Shown piece after piece: positions 33,405 to 42,931 of a stretch of 64,000 nt of DNA. Source of the DNA: Clarkia xantiana subsp. parviflora (Eukaryota > Streptophyta > Magnoliopsida > Myrtales > Onagraceae). The translations under genes and the position numbers were made by a program. The stretch covers positions 25,625,914 to 25,689,913 of the forward strand of contig JAPTYO010000059.1 in NCBI GenBank assembly GCA_036873135.1, given 5' to 3'. The notes under the pieces were generated by a model that saw only the letters and a list, made by a program, of their open reading frames with translations, ran no database searches and was not told the DNA's origin. How positions within the stretch are numbered: position 1 is the first letter of the stretch; every line of letters begins with the position of its first letter.

Positions 33405-35234
33405 TTAACTAGTTTTCAATTGTGACGATGATGATGACGACGGTTGAATATCGCCTTTTCCAATTTCCGGCAACTTCGTTACATGATCCGAGTCGATACC
33501 GCAGGCTCGCTCCTCCCTAAACTTTTTGTAGATATCACTTCTGTAAAACTTTCTCGTCCTAAACCCCAAAATCAAAGAAAAAACAGCTCCAGCTAAACTC
33601 GCGCCGATGATTACGATAAAAGCTGGCTGATAGCACTTGACTCCGGTGCAAGTCAGCTGCTCACCCGGCTCCCGCACTCTCCCAGACGCAGCTAGTTGAC
33701 GCGTAGCCTCACGATCATAGAAGTGGCCAGTGATCCAGTAATTGAGAATGTAGAGCCCTACAGGGCTAGCCGCTGCGCCAAAGTTATACAACGTGGAGTA
33801 GTACCTGAGCCCGAATATCTCCGAAATGATAGCAAAGAGGAGCGGCCACTGCGCCCCGAACGAAAACCCGATTAGGATCGACGATATATATAACCCGCCG
33901 GGAACGTTAAACGCTATCAGAACGTGGCCTACGCAGGTGACAAGTGTCATGACAGTGATCATGTACGGACGGGGCCACTTGTACTTGATAAGAATGTACT
34001 CCGACCCGAACCCTGATGCGACACGACCCATGTAATTCCATATGCTCACTAGGGATATGAAAGTTGACGTGCTCTTCGCAGGGTACCCTAGTGACGCCCC
34101 GATTTGACCCAGATTGTCGATAGCGGTCGAGCAACCGCCAATCGCGCACACCATTGAGAGAAACAGGATTAGCATGTCTAAGCTGAAGAAGGCTTGTAGG
34201 ATTGTGTAGTCTTCGCCACGTGTCTGGTGGTGGAACGCGGTTTTCCAACACGACGGCTCCTTTTCCAACTTTTTGTCGCCGTCCTCGGTAGAACCGGTGG
34301 CCGATGAGGTCGGCTTAGGGTCGTCTTCGAGGTTTTGAGTAGTAATTGTGATTGGGGAAGTCGGGTCATGAATGGTGGCGGCTTTCTTTGCCATGAGAAT
34401 CTTATACTCCTCATTAACGACGGTTACGATAGGAATGAAGAGTAGAATGATAACCCCACTAGCACTAGCTGCATATAAGGGTCTTGTGAAATTGAACTGC
34501 TTCTCCAATATGATCATCATCATCAGAAACGCAGCAAGCCCTAATGATAGGTATAGGAAGTTAAAGATCACCTTGTCCTCATTGTTTTGCTTAGTTGCCT
34601 TCTTCATAATCCTAACGGACGGAAGCAAGACTAATGCCACGGCAGCCGGCATCCACGCCAGGAGCAAGATCAATGCTCTGGAGTCGTCGTAATAAACGGC
34701 GAAGTAGATTTGGGTTATGATGGCACCGCTGAGGCCGATGTAACCCTTGAGGACACCAATGACGGTGCCTCGACTTTCCGGAAAGTTCTTGACTGCGGTG
34801 ATTAGGGCACCGACGTTGCCGTAGGCCTGAGAGTTGCCGGCTATGGCAATGTAGAGGCACATCTTCCAGACTGCGGGAGTGGCAATGCGCTTTGTGACTG
34901 CGAGCCAGACCATGAAGTAGCCGGAGAAGTTGAGGGCTGCACCCAATGCGAGCACCACCCACGCCGGTGTGACCTCGTTTATGAGGCCGGCTATGATGCC
35001 GAAGTTAGCACCCAGATCCTTGCAAAAGCTCATAAGGTTGATCGTCGACTGGTCGTAGCCTAGAGCGGACTTGATGTCGTGAGTGTAAAGACCGAAGATG
35101 AAGACGGTTCCGTCCACCGACATTATGAGGCACGCCGCGAAGAACATGAACCATCGGCCAGTTAAGACTCGAAGGAAGAGCTTTCTAGCATCTGTGCACC
35201 CTGAGAAACCACCGCTTGATCCCTCACTCACCAT
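33405..35234 (-). CDS. Nodulin-like / NFD4-like MFS transporter, copy 1
   Basis: A 609-residue single-exon membrane protein. The N-terminus 'LTGRWFMFFAACLIMSVDGTVFIFGLY' followed by 'ALGYDQSTINLMSFCKDLG' is the signature of the plant nodulin-like domain (PF06813 type). The C-terminal half is the MFS-like half ('MVCAIGGCSTAIDNLGQIG', 'SIWNYMGRVASGFGSEY'). About twelve hydrophobic segments are visible, split by a hydrophilic central loop (about 285-345) rich in Pro/Thr/Ser/Asp. The tail ends in a Ser run and QLKTS. The family includes Arabidopsis NFD4 (karyogamy) and many uncharacterised plant transporters; the substrate is unknown. The paralogue at 39593-41509 is inverted relative to this gene, and the central part is almost identical between them. 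The promoter is interrupted by a copia LTR 116 bp upstream of the start. Confidence 0.9.
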   Translation of the reverse strand: MVSEGSSGGFSGCTDARKLFLRVLTGRWFMFFAACLIMSVDGTVFIFGLYTHDIKSALGYDQSTINLMSFCKDLGANFGIIAGLINEVTPAWVVLALGAALNFSGYFMVWLAVTKRIATPAVWKMCLYIAIAGNSQAYGNVGALITAVKNFPESRGTVIGVLKGYIGLSGAIITQIYFAVYYDDSRALILLLAWMPAAVALVLLPSVRIMKKATKQNNEDKVIFNFLYLSLGLAAFLMMMIILEKQFNFTRPLYAASASGVIILLFIPIVTVVNEEYKILMAKKAATIHDPTSPITITTQNLEDDPKPTSSATGSTEDGDKKLEKEPSCWKTAFHHQTRGEDYTILQAFFSLDMLILFLSMVCAIGGCSTAIDNLGQIGASLGYPAKSTSTFISLVSIWNYMGRVASGFGSEYILIKYKWPRPYMITVMTLVTCVGHVLIAFNVPGGLYISSILIGFSFGAQWPLLFAIISEIFGLRYYSTLYNFGAAASPVGLYILNYWITGHFYDREATRQLAASGRVREPGEQLTCTGVKCYQPAFIVIIGASLAGAVFSLILGFRTRKFYRSDIYKKFREERACGIDSDHVTKLPEIGKGDIQPSSSSSSQLKTS

Positions 35235-35349
35235 TGTTAATTAATTACTTTTCTTAGTTGAGTTTTTACTTTGAACAAGTGCAAATAAATACATAGGTTA
35301 TGGATATATATATATGGATAAGATTTGTGACGTCGTTTTCCGAAGATAG

Positions 35350-35606
35350 TGTTGGTGTTGAATATGTGTATGAAAGTGAAAGAGGATATGAGAGACTTGT
35401 TATTTGATAATTTTTATTTATTCTCATAATCTATTTATAGGGTATATTAGGAGACTTTTACATACTTCATTTAATGACACTACCAACTACTTAGTTTTAA
35501 TGACACCTCTCAACTACTTAGACTTAATAATATTTTCACAACTAACTTAGACTCTCCAGACTCTTCATTAATTATCTAAATACAAGTTTATTATTATTTT
35601 ATAACA
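35350..35606 (-). repeat. 3' LTR of the copia remnant
   Basis: A 257-bp LTR with TG...CA ends. It shares terminal sequence and layout with the LTR remnant at 32725-32950, so the two may come from the same or sister copia families. Confidence 0.7.
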
Positions 35607-37020
35607 TCCCCTTAAATTTGTATCTTCAATTTTGGTGATGCCGAGCATTATTTCCCGTAAGTGCTGAAAGATGTCGTCGTCTCGAGAGCTTTTGTAAAAA
35701 TATCAGCAACTCGATCATTGGTCTTCACATGTACGAGCTCCACTTCTTTGGCCTTGACATGTTCTCGAATGGAATGGAACCGAATGTCGATGTGCTTGGA
35801 CCTTTCGTGATGAACCGGATTCTTCGCTAAGGCAATAACGGACATGTTGTCACATGGATCTTGGTTGGGCCTTCTTGTTGCACCTTGAGCTCCTCCAATA
35901 ATCTCCATAGCCATATATCATGGCATACACATGATGATGCAACTACATACTCCGCTTCACAAGTAGATAATGCAACAACTGACGGTTTCTTTGATGACCA
36001 AGTAAATGCCGTACCTCTAAGGTAGAAGACGAACCCGGTTGTGCTTTTCCGAACGTCGTAGCATCCAACCCAATCACTATCGCAAAATCCGGCAAGCTCC
36101 ACATCTTCTTTTGATGAATAAAACAACCCATACTCGAGTGATCCCTTCACATACTTGAGGATCCGCTTGGCTGCTTTCATGTGAGAGGTCTTCAGAGTCT
36201 CCATGTATCGACTTACCAAACATACTCCAAAAAGAATGTCAGGCCGAGTACACGTCAAGTAGCGTATGCACCCCACGAGGCTCTTGTAGTGAGTCGGATT
36301 TGCCAACTCTCCTTCTCATTCTTTCGTAAATCGTACTCCACTCTTAACGGGGTTGTCAAACGGCTGACAGTCTTCCATTGAAAACTTCTTCAAAATCTCT
36401 CGCTCATACTTCTTTTGAGAGACGAATATCCCATCTTCTCCTTGTTGCACTTCAATACCGAGGAAATAGGCCATAAGGCCCATGTCAGTCATCTCGAACT
36501 CCTTCTCCATGGATTTCTTGAACTCTTGAATCATGACGGGATTGTTGTCGGTGAACACCAAATCGTCTACATACAAACATACAACGATTACAATCAAAAC
36601 ATATCCACGGGGGCTAGTCTTTGAGTAAAGAGCATGCTCGTACGGGCACCGACTGAAACCACTTTAAATAAAGTAGTCGATTCTGGAATTCCACACTCTT
36701 GGTGCCTGTTTTAGCCCGTAAAGTGCCATTCTTAGTTGTTACACCTTGTCTTCTTAGCCTTTGACAATAAACATCAGCGGTTGTTCCACGTAGACCTCCT
36801 CTTCGAGATTCCCGTTCAGGAACGCTGACTTCACGTCCATTTGGAACATTCTCCACTTCTTTTGAGCGGCAAGTGAAATGAGTAATCTTACCGTCTCTAG
36901 CCGGGCCACCGGTGCAAAGACTTATTCATAGTCGATCCCGAACTTTTGCTTGTATCCCTTCACGACAAGTCTTGCTTTGTATTTCTCGACTTCTTCATAT
37001 GATTTTACGATTCTGGTGAT
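35350..37020 (-). mobile_element. Truncated Ty1/copia retrotransposon with 3' LTR
   Basis: The 3' LTR is 35350-35606 (tgttggtg ... taaca on plus), next to a polypurine-tract complement (tccccttaaattt). Reading minus from about 37016 to 35648, the pol remnant covers the end of reverse transcriptase, with the catalytic YVDD motif (about 36560-36575), and the RNase H domain ('STCEAEYV', '[12 protein letters not shown]'). It is disrupted by stop codons (for example about 36313-36315, near 36660 and near 36740) and a frameshift near 35840. The 5' part (gag, protease, integrase, 5' LTR) is missing. It is a dead, 5'-truncated copy inserted in the promoter of the MFS gene on its left. Confidence 0.85.
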
Positions 37021-39480
37021 GTAAAACGATATTGATACCTTGTAGGATTTTAATCTTATAGAATATTAATGGATCAATGATTCCGATCTTAGGATTTTAC
37101 GATTCTACGACCCCAATTAAGTAAAACGATCCAACGATTCTAGTTAACATAAAATTATATATATTAAGGATGAAGACGGGAATTAATAAAATTAACATCT
37201 CTTTAATATATTTATAAATTTAGGGTGATAAAATTAAATTTTCTCAACTTTAAACCGATATAATGGCTTTTATAAAATTTCGTGCGGACAAATAATTCTT
37301 CATCTCCTAATAGATTCTTCTATAATTATATCATTTGTTGAAATAGAGAAGCATATCGAATTAGAATAGTATGTTATAATTATTCATAATCATTTATAAC
37401 GTTTAATGTTACACAATTTAAGGTATTCTTTGATTAAATTATTTAATATTTTATATCGGGTACATATTTTAAATGATTTTTAGGACTGATAGAGACTCTA
37501 AAGTGTCATTTTGAAAACAAATTGACCGTGAGATAGTGGTATACCATGTAATTATGACCAACTTTATGGTTGTTGTTTATTTAATTGAGATAGTAATTTA
37601 TATACATTATTCCTTATATATTGAATGTTACAAAAAAATTATTAAAAAAATTATTTCTATTTCATATGTTAATCTATAATTATTATACGTTTTTACGATT
37701 AACTGACTGGTCATGATTTGATTCTATTATCAAATCATGACAACTTGGTGATGATTAGTAATTTTTTTTTTTTTGACGAAGGTGATGATTAGTAATTGGA
37801 TATGTGTGTACTGCCAGTAAGGTGCAATTAATGTACCTAGCTAGGACAGGAGTGTGTAACAGTAACCGCACAAATGTGTGTTAGAAATGTAATCACTGTG
37901 CCATTTGTCATGTTCAGAGTTTGTAATAGAGAGTTGACTTCACAATTCGGGATGTCTTCTGTTATATAAAAATATCGTGGGCGATATGGATGTATAAATA
38001 GTTTTGAAATTAGAAAGATGAAAACTATTTTGAATATTAATTAGTCTTGTTGGTAGCAGATTAGTCAGATCGAGATCAAATTCCCATGTGTTACGACGTT
38101 CCTTTCGAGCTAAAAATGAACCTTAAAAACATAGTTTATTTAAATTTTGTAAATGTTGTCACTCACATAATTTTTCACATTAGCAAATTCTATTTTCTTA
38201 TACTAAATTTATTGTCAAACATATATAGTAGCTACCTGAATAATTAGTAAGCAAATATTAGCCAAAGAAAAGGTAAGTAAGTAATACAATACTGCCAAAT
38301 AACCTTTCTATAAAAACTTACTACCCACAAAAAAAAAAAAAAACTCTCTATACATACCGTCCATTAATAAAGTATATATATATTGGGCATAAAGTCGGAG
38401 TCGGATTCTAGAATATAAAGTAGAGAGAATGTAGAGTTCGAAGAATTTAAGTCGTTAAAACGAAAAAAAATGTCTTCTTCTATTTATAGAGTTCGAAAAT
38501 TGTACAAGAGAGACCCGTGTAAAAATTGTAGTTTCGTAAAGCGGAAACCCGGGTGTCACTCACCCAAGGACCCAGGGCCGGAGACGCCGGCCTTGTGACG
38601 CCGGACTACTCCGGTGTCATATATATATATATATATGTATACATTTGTTTTATTGCCAAATTTAGTTATACACATATTAGTAAGATAGTAATTGAATAAT
38701 ATCCAATGATTTATTGCCAAATTTATTTATATGCATATTAGTAAGATAATAATTGAATGATATCCAATAATGTTTATTCAATCTATCCTATTGAAATTGG
38801 GCAACAAAAAAATCTCTATTGAAAAAAAAAAATTGGGAACCACTTCCCTTGTCCTTTGATATCAATTCAAGAAATATGATTGGTTAAACTATTCATAAAA
38901 TAAATTGCAATACCCGAAAGTAATTATAGAGAGTTTGAATACAAGCGGAACCATCACCTTTAAATAAAGGTCTTTTGGTACATGCATGTCTGATCAATAA
39001 GTTTTTTTCCTCATATTTTTTATGCAATACGGTTCGAACTCAATACACCATTGTTTACTTATTTAATGTATGTGAATTAACAATGCACTTTCTAATTTTG
39101 TGAAATAATTGTAACTTCAATTTACCGCTATCTAGTTGATGTAAGTTTAGGATAATATAATTAACTAATATATCTGCAATATTCTTTATACGTACGTATG
39201 TGGTAACATTATTTTTTATATACGCTTTTACTAAGAATTCTTCGCTTCGACTTTCTTTCAAATACTATACATCCACAGTTTTACACTGAAAATTAACCTC
39301 CCGAATTAATTTCCAAGTCAACACTAGATGGAGCACCAACTCTAGACAAATGGCACAGTTAAATCTTTGACACACGTACGTTAATTGTGCGCGGTTATTA
39401 TTGTACAATGAGTTCCAGGTACATTGTACCTAATTACTTGACCGTACATGTCCAAAAATAGCAAAAGACTGAATCTTCAC
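37021..39480. other. AT-rich intergenic region between the MFS genes
   Basis: No gene is visible. It contains a two-unit tandem repeat (38650-38771), poly-A/T tracts and a local GC-rich, symmetrical patch at 38548-38618 (gccggagacgccggc and nearby inverted ccggNNNNccgg-type strings) next to a TA repeat. That patch could be the end of an old LTR or MITE; I cannot assign it. Confidence 0.4.
38650..38771 (+). repeat. Two-unit tandem repeat, about 60 bp
   Basis: Two adjacent near-copies both contain ttattgccaaattta, catattagtaagata and atatccaa. They differ by a few substitutions. Confidence 0.75.
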
Positions 39481-39592
39481 TACTGTTATCACTCCTATTC
39501 TCTGAAAACGACGCAACAAATCTTATCCATCTATATATTTGCATTATTGGTGCACTCAGCTCATCACACAAGCAATTAAGTTAACTAACACA

Positions 39593-41509
39593 ATGGTGAG
39601 TGAGGGATCTGGCTCTACCGGTGGTCTTTCAGGGTGCGCCGATGTAAGAAGGCTCATCTTTCAGGTCTTAACCGGCCGATGGTTCATGTTCTTCGCGGCG
39701 TGCCTCATTATGTCAATCGACGGAACCGTCTACATCTTCGGTCTTTACACTCGCGACATCAAGTCGGCTCTGGGTTACGACCAGTCGACAATCAACCTTA
39801 TGAGTTTTTCCAAGGACTTGGGTGCCAATTTCGGCATCATAGCCGGGCTAATAAACGAGGTCGCCCCGGCATCGGTGGTGCTCATATTAGGTGCAGCCCT
39901 TAACTTCTCCGGCTACTTCATGGTGTGGCTCGCGGTCACAAAGCGCATCGCCACTCCGGCAATCTGGCAGATGTGCGTCTACATTGCCGTTGCAGGCAAT
40001 TCCCAGGCCTACGGAAACGTCGGTGCCCTAATCACAGCGGTCAAGAACTTTCCGGAAAGTCGAGGCACCGTCATTGGTGTCCTCAAGGGTTACATCGGCC
40101 TTAGCGGTGCCATCGTAACCCAAATCTACTATGCCGTTTATTACGACGACTCCAAAGCATTGATCTTGCTCCTAGCGTGGCTGCCGGTAGCCGTGGCTCT
40201 GGTCTTGCTTCCGGCGGTTCGGATCATGAAGAAGGTGGCTAGGCAGAAGAATGAGGACAAGGTGATCTTTAACTTCCTATACCTATCATTAGGGCTTGCT
40301 GCGTTTCTGATGATGATGATCATATTGGAGAAGCAGTTCAATTTCACAAGACCCTTATATGCAGCTAGTGCTAGTGGGGTTATCATTCTACTCTTCATTC
40401 CTATCGTAACCGTCGTTAATGAGGAGTATAAGATTCTCATGGCAAAGAAAGCCGCCACCATTCATGACCCGACTTCACCAATCACAATTACTACTCAAAA
40501 CCTCGAAGACGACCCTAAACCGACCTCATCGGCCACCGGTTCTACCGAGGACGGCGACAAAAAGTTGGAAAAGGAGCCGTCGTGTTGGAAAACCGCGTTC
40601 CACCACCAGACACGTGGCGAAGACTACACAATCCTACAAGCCTTCTTCAGCTTAGACATGCTAATCCTGTTTCTCTCAATGGTGTGCGCGATTGGGGGTT
40701 GCTCGACCGCTATCGACAATCTGGGTCAAATCGGGGCGTCACTAGGCTACCCTGCGAAGAGCACGTCAACTTTCATATCCCTAGTGAGCATATGGAATTA
40801 CATGGGTCGTGTCGCATCAGGGTTCGGGTCGGAGTACATTCTTATCAAGTACAAGTGGCCCCGTCCGTACATGATCACTGTCATGACACTTGTCACCTGC
40901 GTAGGCCACGTTCTGATAGCGTTTAATGTTCCCGGCGGGTTATATATATCGTCGATCCTAATCGGGTTTTCGTTCGGGGCACAGTGGCCGCTCCTCTTTG
41001 CTATCATTTCGGAGATATTCGGGCTCAGGTACTACTCCACATTGTTTAACTTTGGTGCGGCGGCTAGCCCTTTAGGGCTCTATCTTCTCAATTACTGGAT
41101 CACTGGACACTTCTATGACCGTGAGGCTAAGCGCCAACTAGCTGCGTCTGGGAGAGTGAGGAAGCCGGGTGAGCAGTTGAGTTGCATCGGGGTGAAGTGC
41201 TACCAACCAGCTTTTTTCATAATCATAGGCGCGAGTTTAGTGGGTGCGCTTTTTTCTTTGATTCTGGGGTTTAGGACGAGAAAGTTTTACAGAAGTGATA
41301 TCTACAAAAAGTTTAGGGAGGAGCGAGCCTGCGGTATCGACTCGGATCAAGTAACCAAATTGCCGGAAACTGAAAAAGCCGATGCTCAGACATCGTCCAA
41401 GAAGTTGCCGGAGAATGAAAAAGTCGATGCTCAGCCATCGTCAATGAAGTTGCCGGAAGCTGAAAAAGAAGAGGCTCAGCCGTCGTCATCACAGTTGAAA
41501 AGTAGTTAA
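39593..41509 (+). CDS. Nodulin-like / NFD4-like MFS transporter, copy 2
   Basis: A 638-residue single-exon paralogue of the gene at 33405-35234. I chose the Met at 39593 because it starts MVSEG as in copy 1; an in-frame upstream Met (39539) gives an 18-residue extension with no counterpart. Topology is the same: nodulin-like domain, central hydrophilic loop, MFS-like half. The segment from 'NEDKVIFNF' to 'LRYYSTL' is identical in protein to copy 1, while the flanks differ at many residues. The C-terminal tail is longer: three tandem units of about 17 residues on the pattern KLPE-x-EK-x-(D/E)AQ-x-SS, where copy 1 has one degenerate unit. About 110 bp upstream (near 39480-39535) is the inverted counterpart of the promoter of copy 1. 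Substrate unknown. Confidence 0.9.
   Translation: MVSEGSGSTGGLSGCADVRRLIFQVLTGRWFMFFAACLIMSIDGTVYIFGLYTRDIKSALGYDQSTINLMSFSKDLGANFGIIAGLINEVAPASVVLILGAALNFSGYFMVWLAVTKRIATPAIWQMCVYIAVAGNSQAYGNVGALITAVKNFPESRGTVIGVLKGYIGLSGAIVTQIYYAVYYDDSKALILLLAWLPVAVALVLLPAVRIMKKVARQKNEDKVIFNFLYLSLGLAAFLMMMIILEKQFNFTRPLYAASASGVIILLFIPIVTVVNEEYKILMAKKAATIHDPTSPITITTQNLEDDPKPTSSATGSTEDGDKKLEKEPSCWKTAFHHQTRGEDYTILQAFFSLDMLILFLSMVCAIGGCSTAIDNLGQIGASLGYPAKSTSTFISLVSIWNYMGRVASGFGSEYILIKYKWPRPYMITVMTLVTCVGHVLIAFNVPGGLYISSILIGFSFGAQWPLLFAIISEIFGLRYYSTLFNFGAAASPLGLYLLNYWITGHFYDREAKRQLAASGRVRKPGEQLSCIGVKCYQPAFFIIIGASLVGALFSLILGFRTRKFYRSDIYKKFREERACGIDSDQVTKLPETEKADAQTSSKKLPENEKVDAQPSSMKLPEAEKEEAQPSSSQLKSS
41346..41500 (+). 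repeat. In-frame tandem repeat at the 3' end of MFS copy 2
   Basis: Three consecutive units of about 48-51 bp, each starting with aagttgccgga or aaattgccgga and containing 'gatgctcag'/'gaggctcag' and catcgtc/cgtcgtc. They encode the KLPE...AQ.SS repeats of the cytoplasmic tail. Confidence 0.8.
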
Positions 41510-41590
41510 ACATGGTCTATGTCGTATCGTAGGGTTGATATGATCATATTTATTAAGTAGTGTTGCAATTTTCGCACTTCCAGAAGAATG

Positions 41591-42931
41591 TTCGACATAA
41601 TTAGCATTGCAAATCACACCTCAATGTTTGTTACTTGTTGCCAATTGCATAGATTCTTTCTAATAACACAAATTGCAAATTTAGTGCTAAAAAGTGAGAC
41701 ATATTTTTTATATGGTTACGTGCAACTGTTTAAGAACATGTCAACATTATCTGGAAAAAGTCACACCAAATGATCTTAATAACTACCCAACTTTTTTTAA
41801 TTTTGCATTTGTTAGAGTATGCAAACCTTTTCGAAACTGTAGTTTAACGTTATACTATACCAATATATAATATGTGTTGGGTTCTCACCCCAATGGTGCC
41901 TTTCTTTTAAAGGGCACCATTTGAATAACCACTATGTCTAGGCCAGTCCGATACAAATGTAAATCTAAACCAGATTGGATCGGAATCATAGCCGAACTAC
42001 CACAATGTGATGCTTTTTTTGGGCCAAGCCGTAATGGTAATGATAATGAAGAAGGAAGATTGGAACTTTTCAATTTTCACACGCAAATTCTCGTTCGCAT
42101 CACCATAGCCACCCCACCACACACACCTAAAAAGCAAACGTAACGCTACCTGCTCCATCACCGCCGGCGACTCGTCCATCGCTCGCCTATTGGACTTTTC
42201 ACACGCATATTCTCGTTCTTATCACCACCACACACCTAAAAAGGAGAACGTACCGCTACCTGCTCTGCCATCGCTCTCAGTTCGCCCGCTCATCGCTTTG
42301 CCGTCATGGTACTGGAATTCACTTTCAATGGTTTCTTTGGGAGACTGTAGAAGTGTTACTTTTTTTTATCGCTTGTTGTTGGTTAGGGGACAAGAATGGC
42401 TAAAATGGAAATCTCCCTATTTTGAGGTGAGGGTTATTCTGCTATTAAAATGAACTATTCACTATGATGCAATGTATTTTTCAGGTCTATTTATAAGATG
42501 AGCATTTGTTCATTTTTATTAACTTTTCTACTAAATATTCTCTTTTTTGTGCTTCACTGTAAGGCAATCCTGATTCGTATTGAAGGAAAACACCGACTAT
42601 ATATCTATATAATTTGGAGTCAAGAGCCGACCACAAAACAAACAAGTATGCATGTTAATTGTCTACATATTTTATTGATAACTTTATTACGTTAATATGT
42701 TATCCTTCGCTTATTCAGTTGGTTAGGTCTAGCAATCTTGATTTTTTTGGGCCAAACTAACAATCTTGACTAACATAACCAATATTGGTATTACTTTAAA
42801 TGATTGATATTGGTATAGTGTGATTTTTCTTAGTCAATGTGTTTGTTCATAAACACGAATACAGTTAAAATTGATTCCTAAAGTAGAGTGGGTTTTTGTT
42901 TGTGTAAGTTTGATGAAGCAAGGATGTTCGA
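41591..42931. other. Intergenic region between MFS copy 2 and the satellite
   Basis: AT-rich DNA without recognisable genes. It contains a partial direct duplication at 42066-42275 and shows no satellite monomers until about 42930. Confidence 0.45.
42066..42275 (+). repeat. Imperfect direct duplication, about 85-bp units
   Basis: Unit 1 (about 42073-42160) and unit 2 (about 42196-42275) both contain ttttcacacgca-attctcgtt, cacacacctaaaaag and gctacctgctc. They are separated by about 35 bp. Confidence 0.75.

Noticed and set aside
39539..39592. Upstream in-frame start for MFS copy 2
   Set aside because: The 18-residue extension has no counterpart in copy 1, whose protein starts at the equivalent MVSEG.
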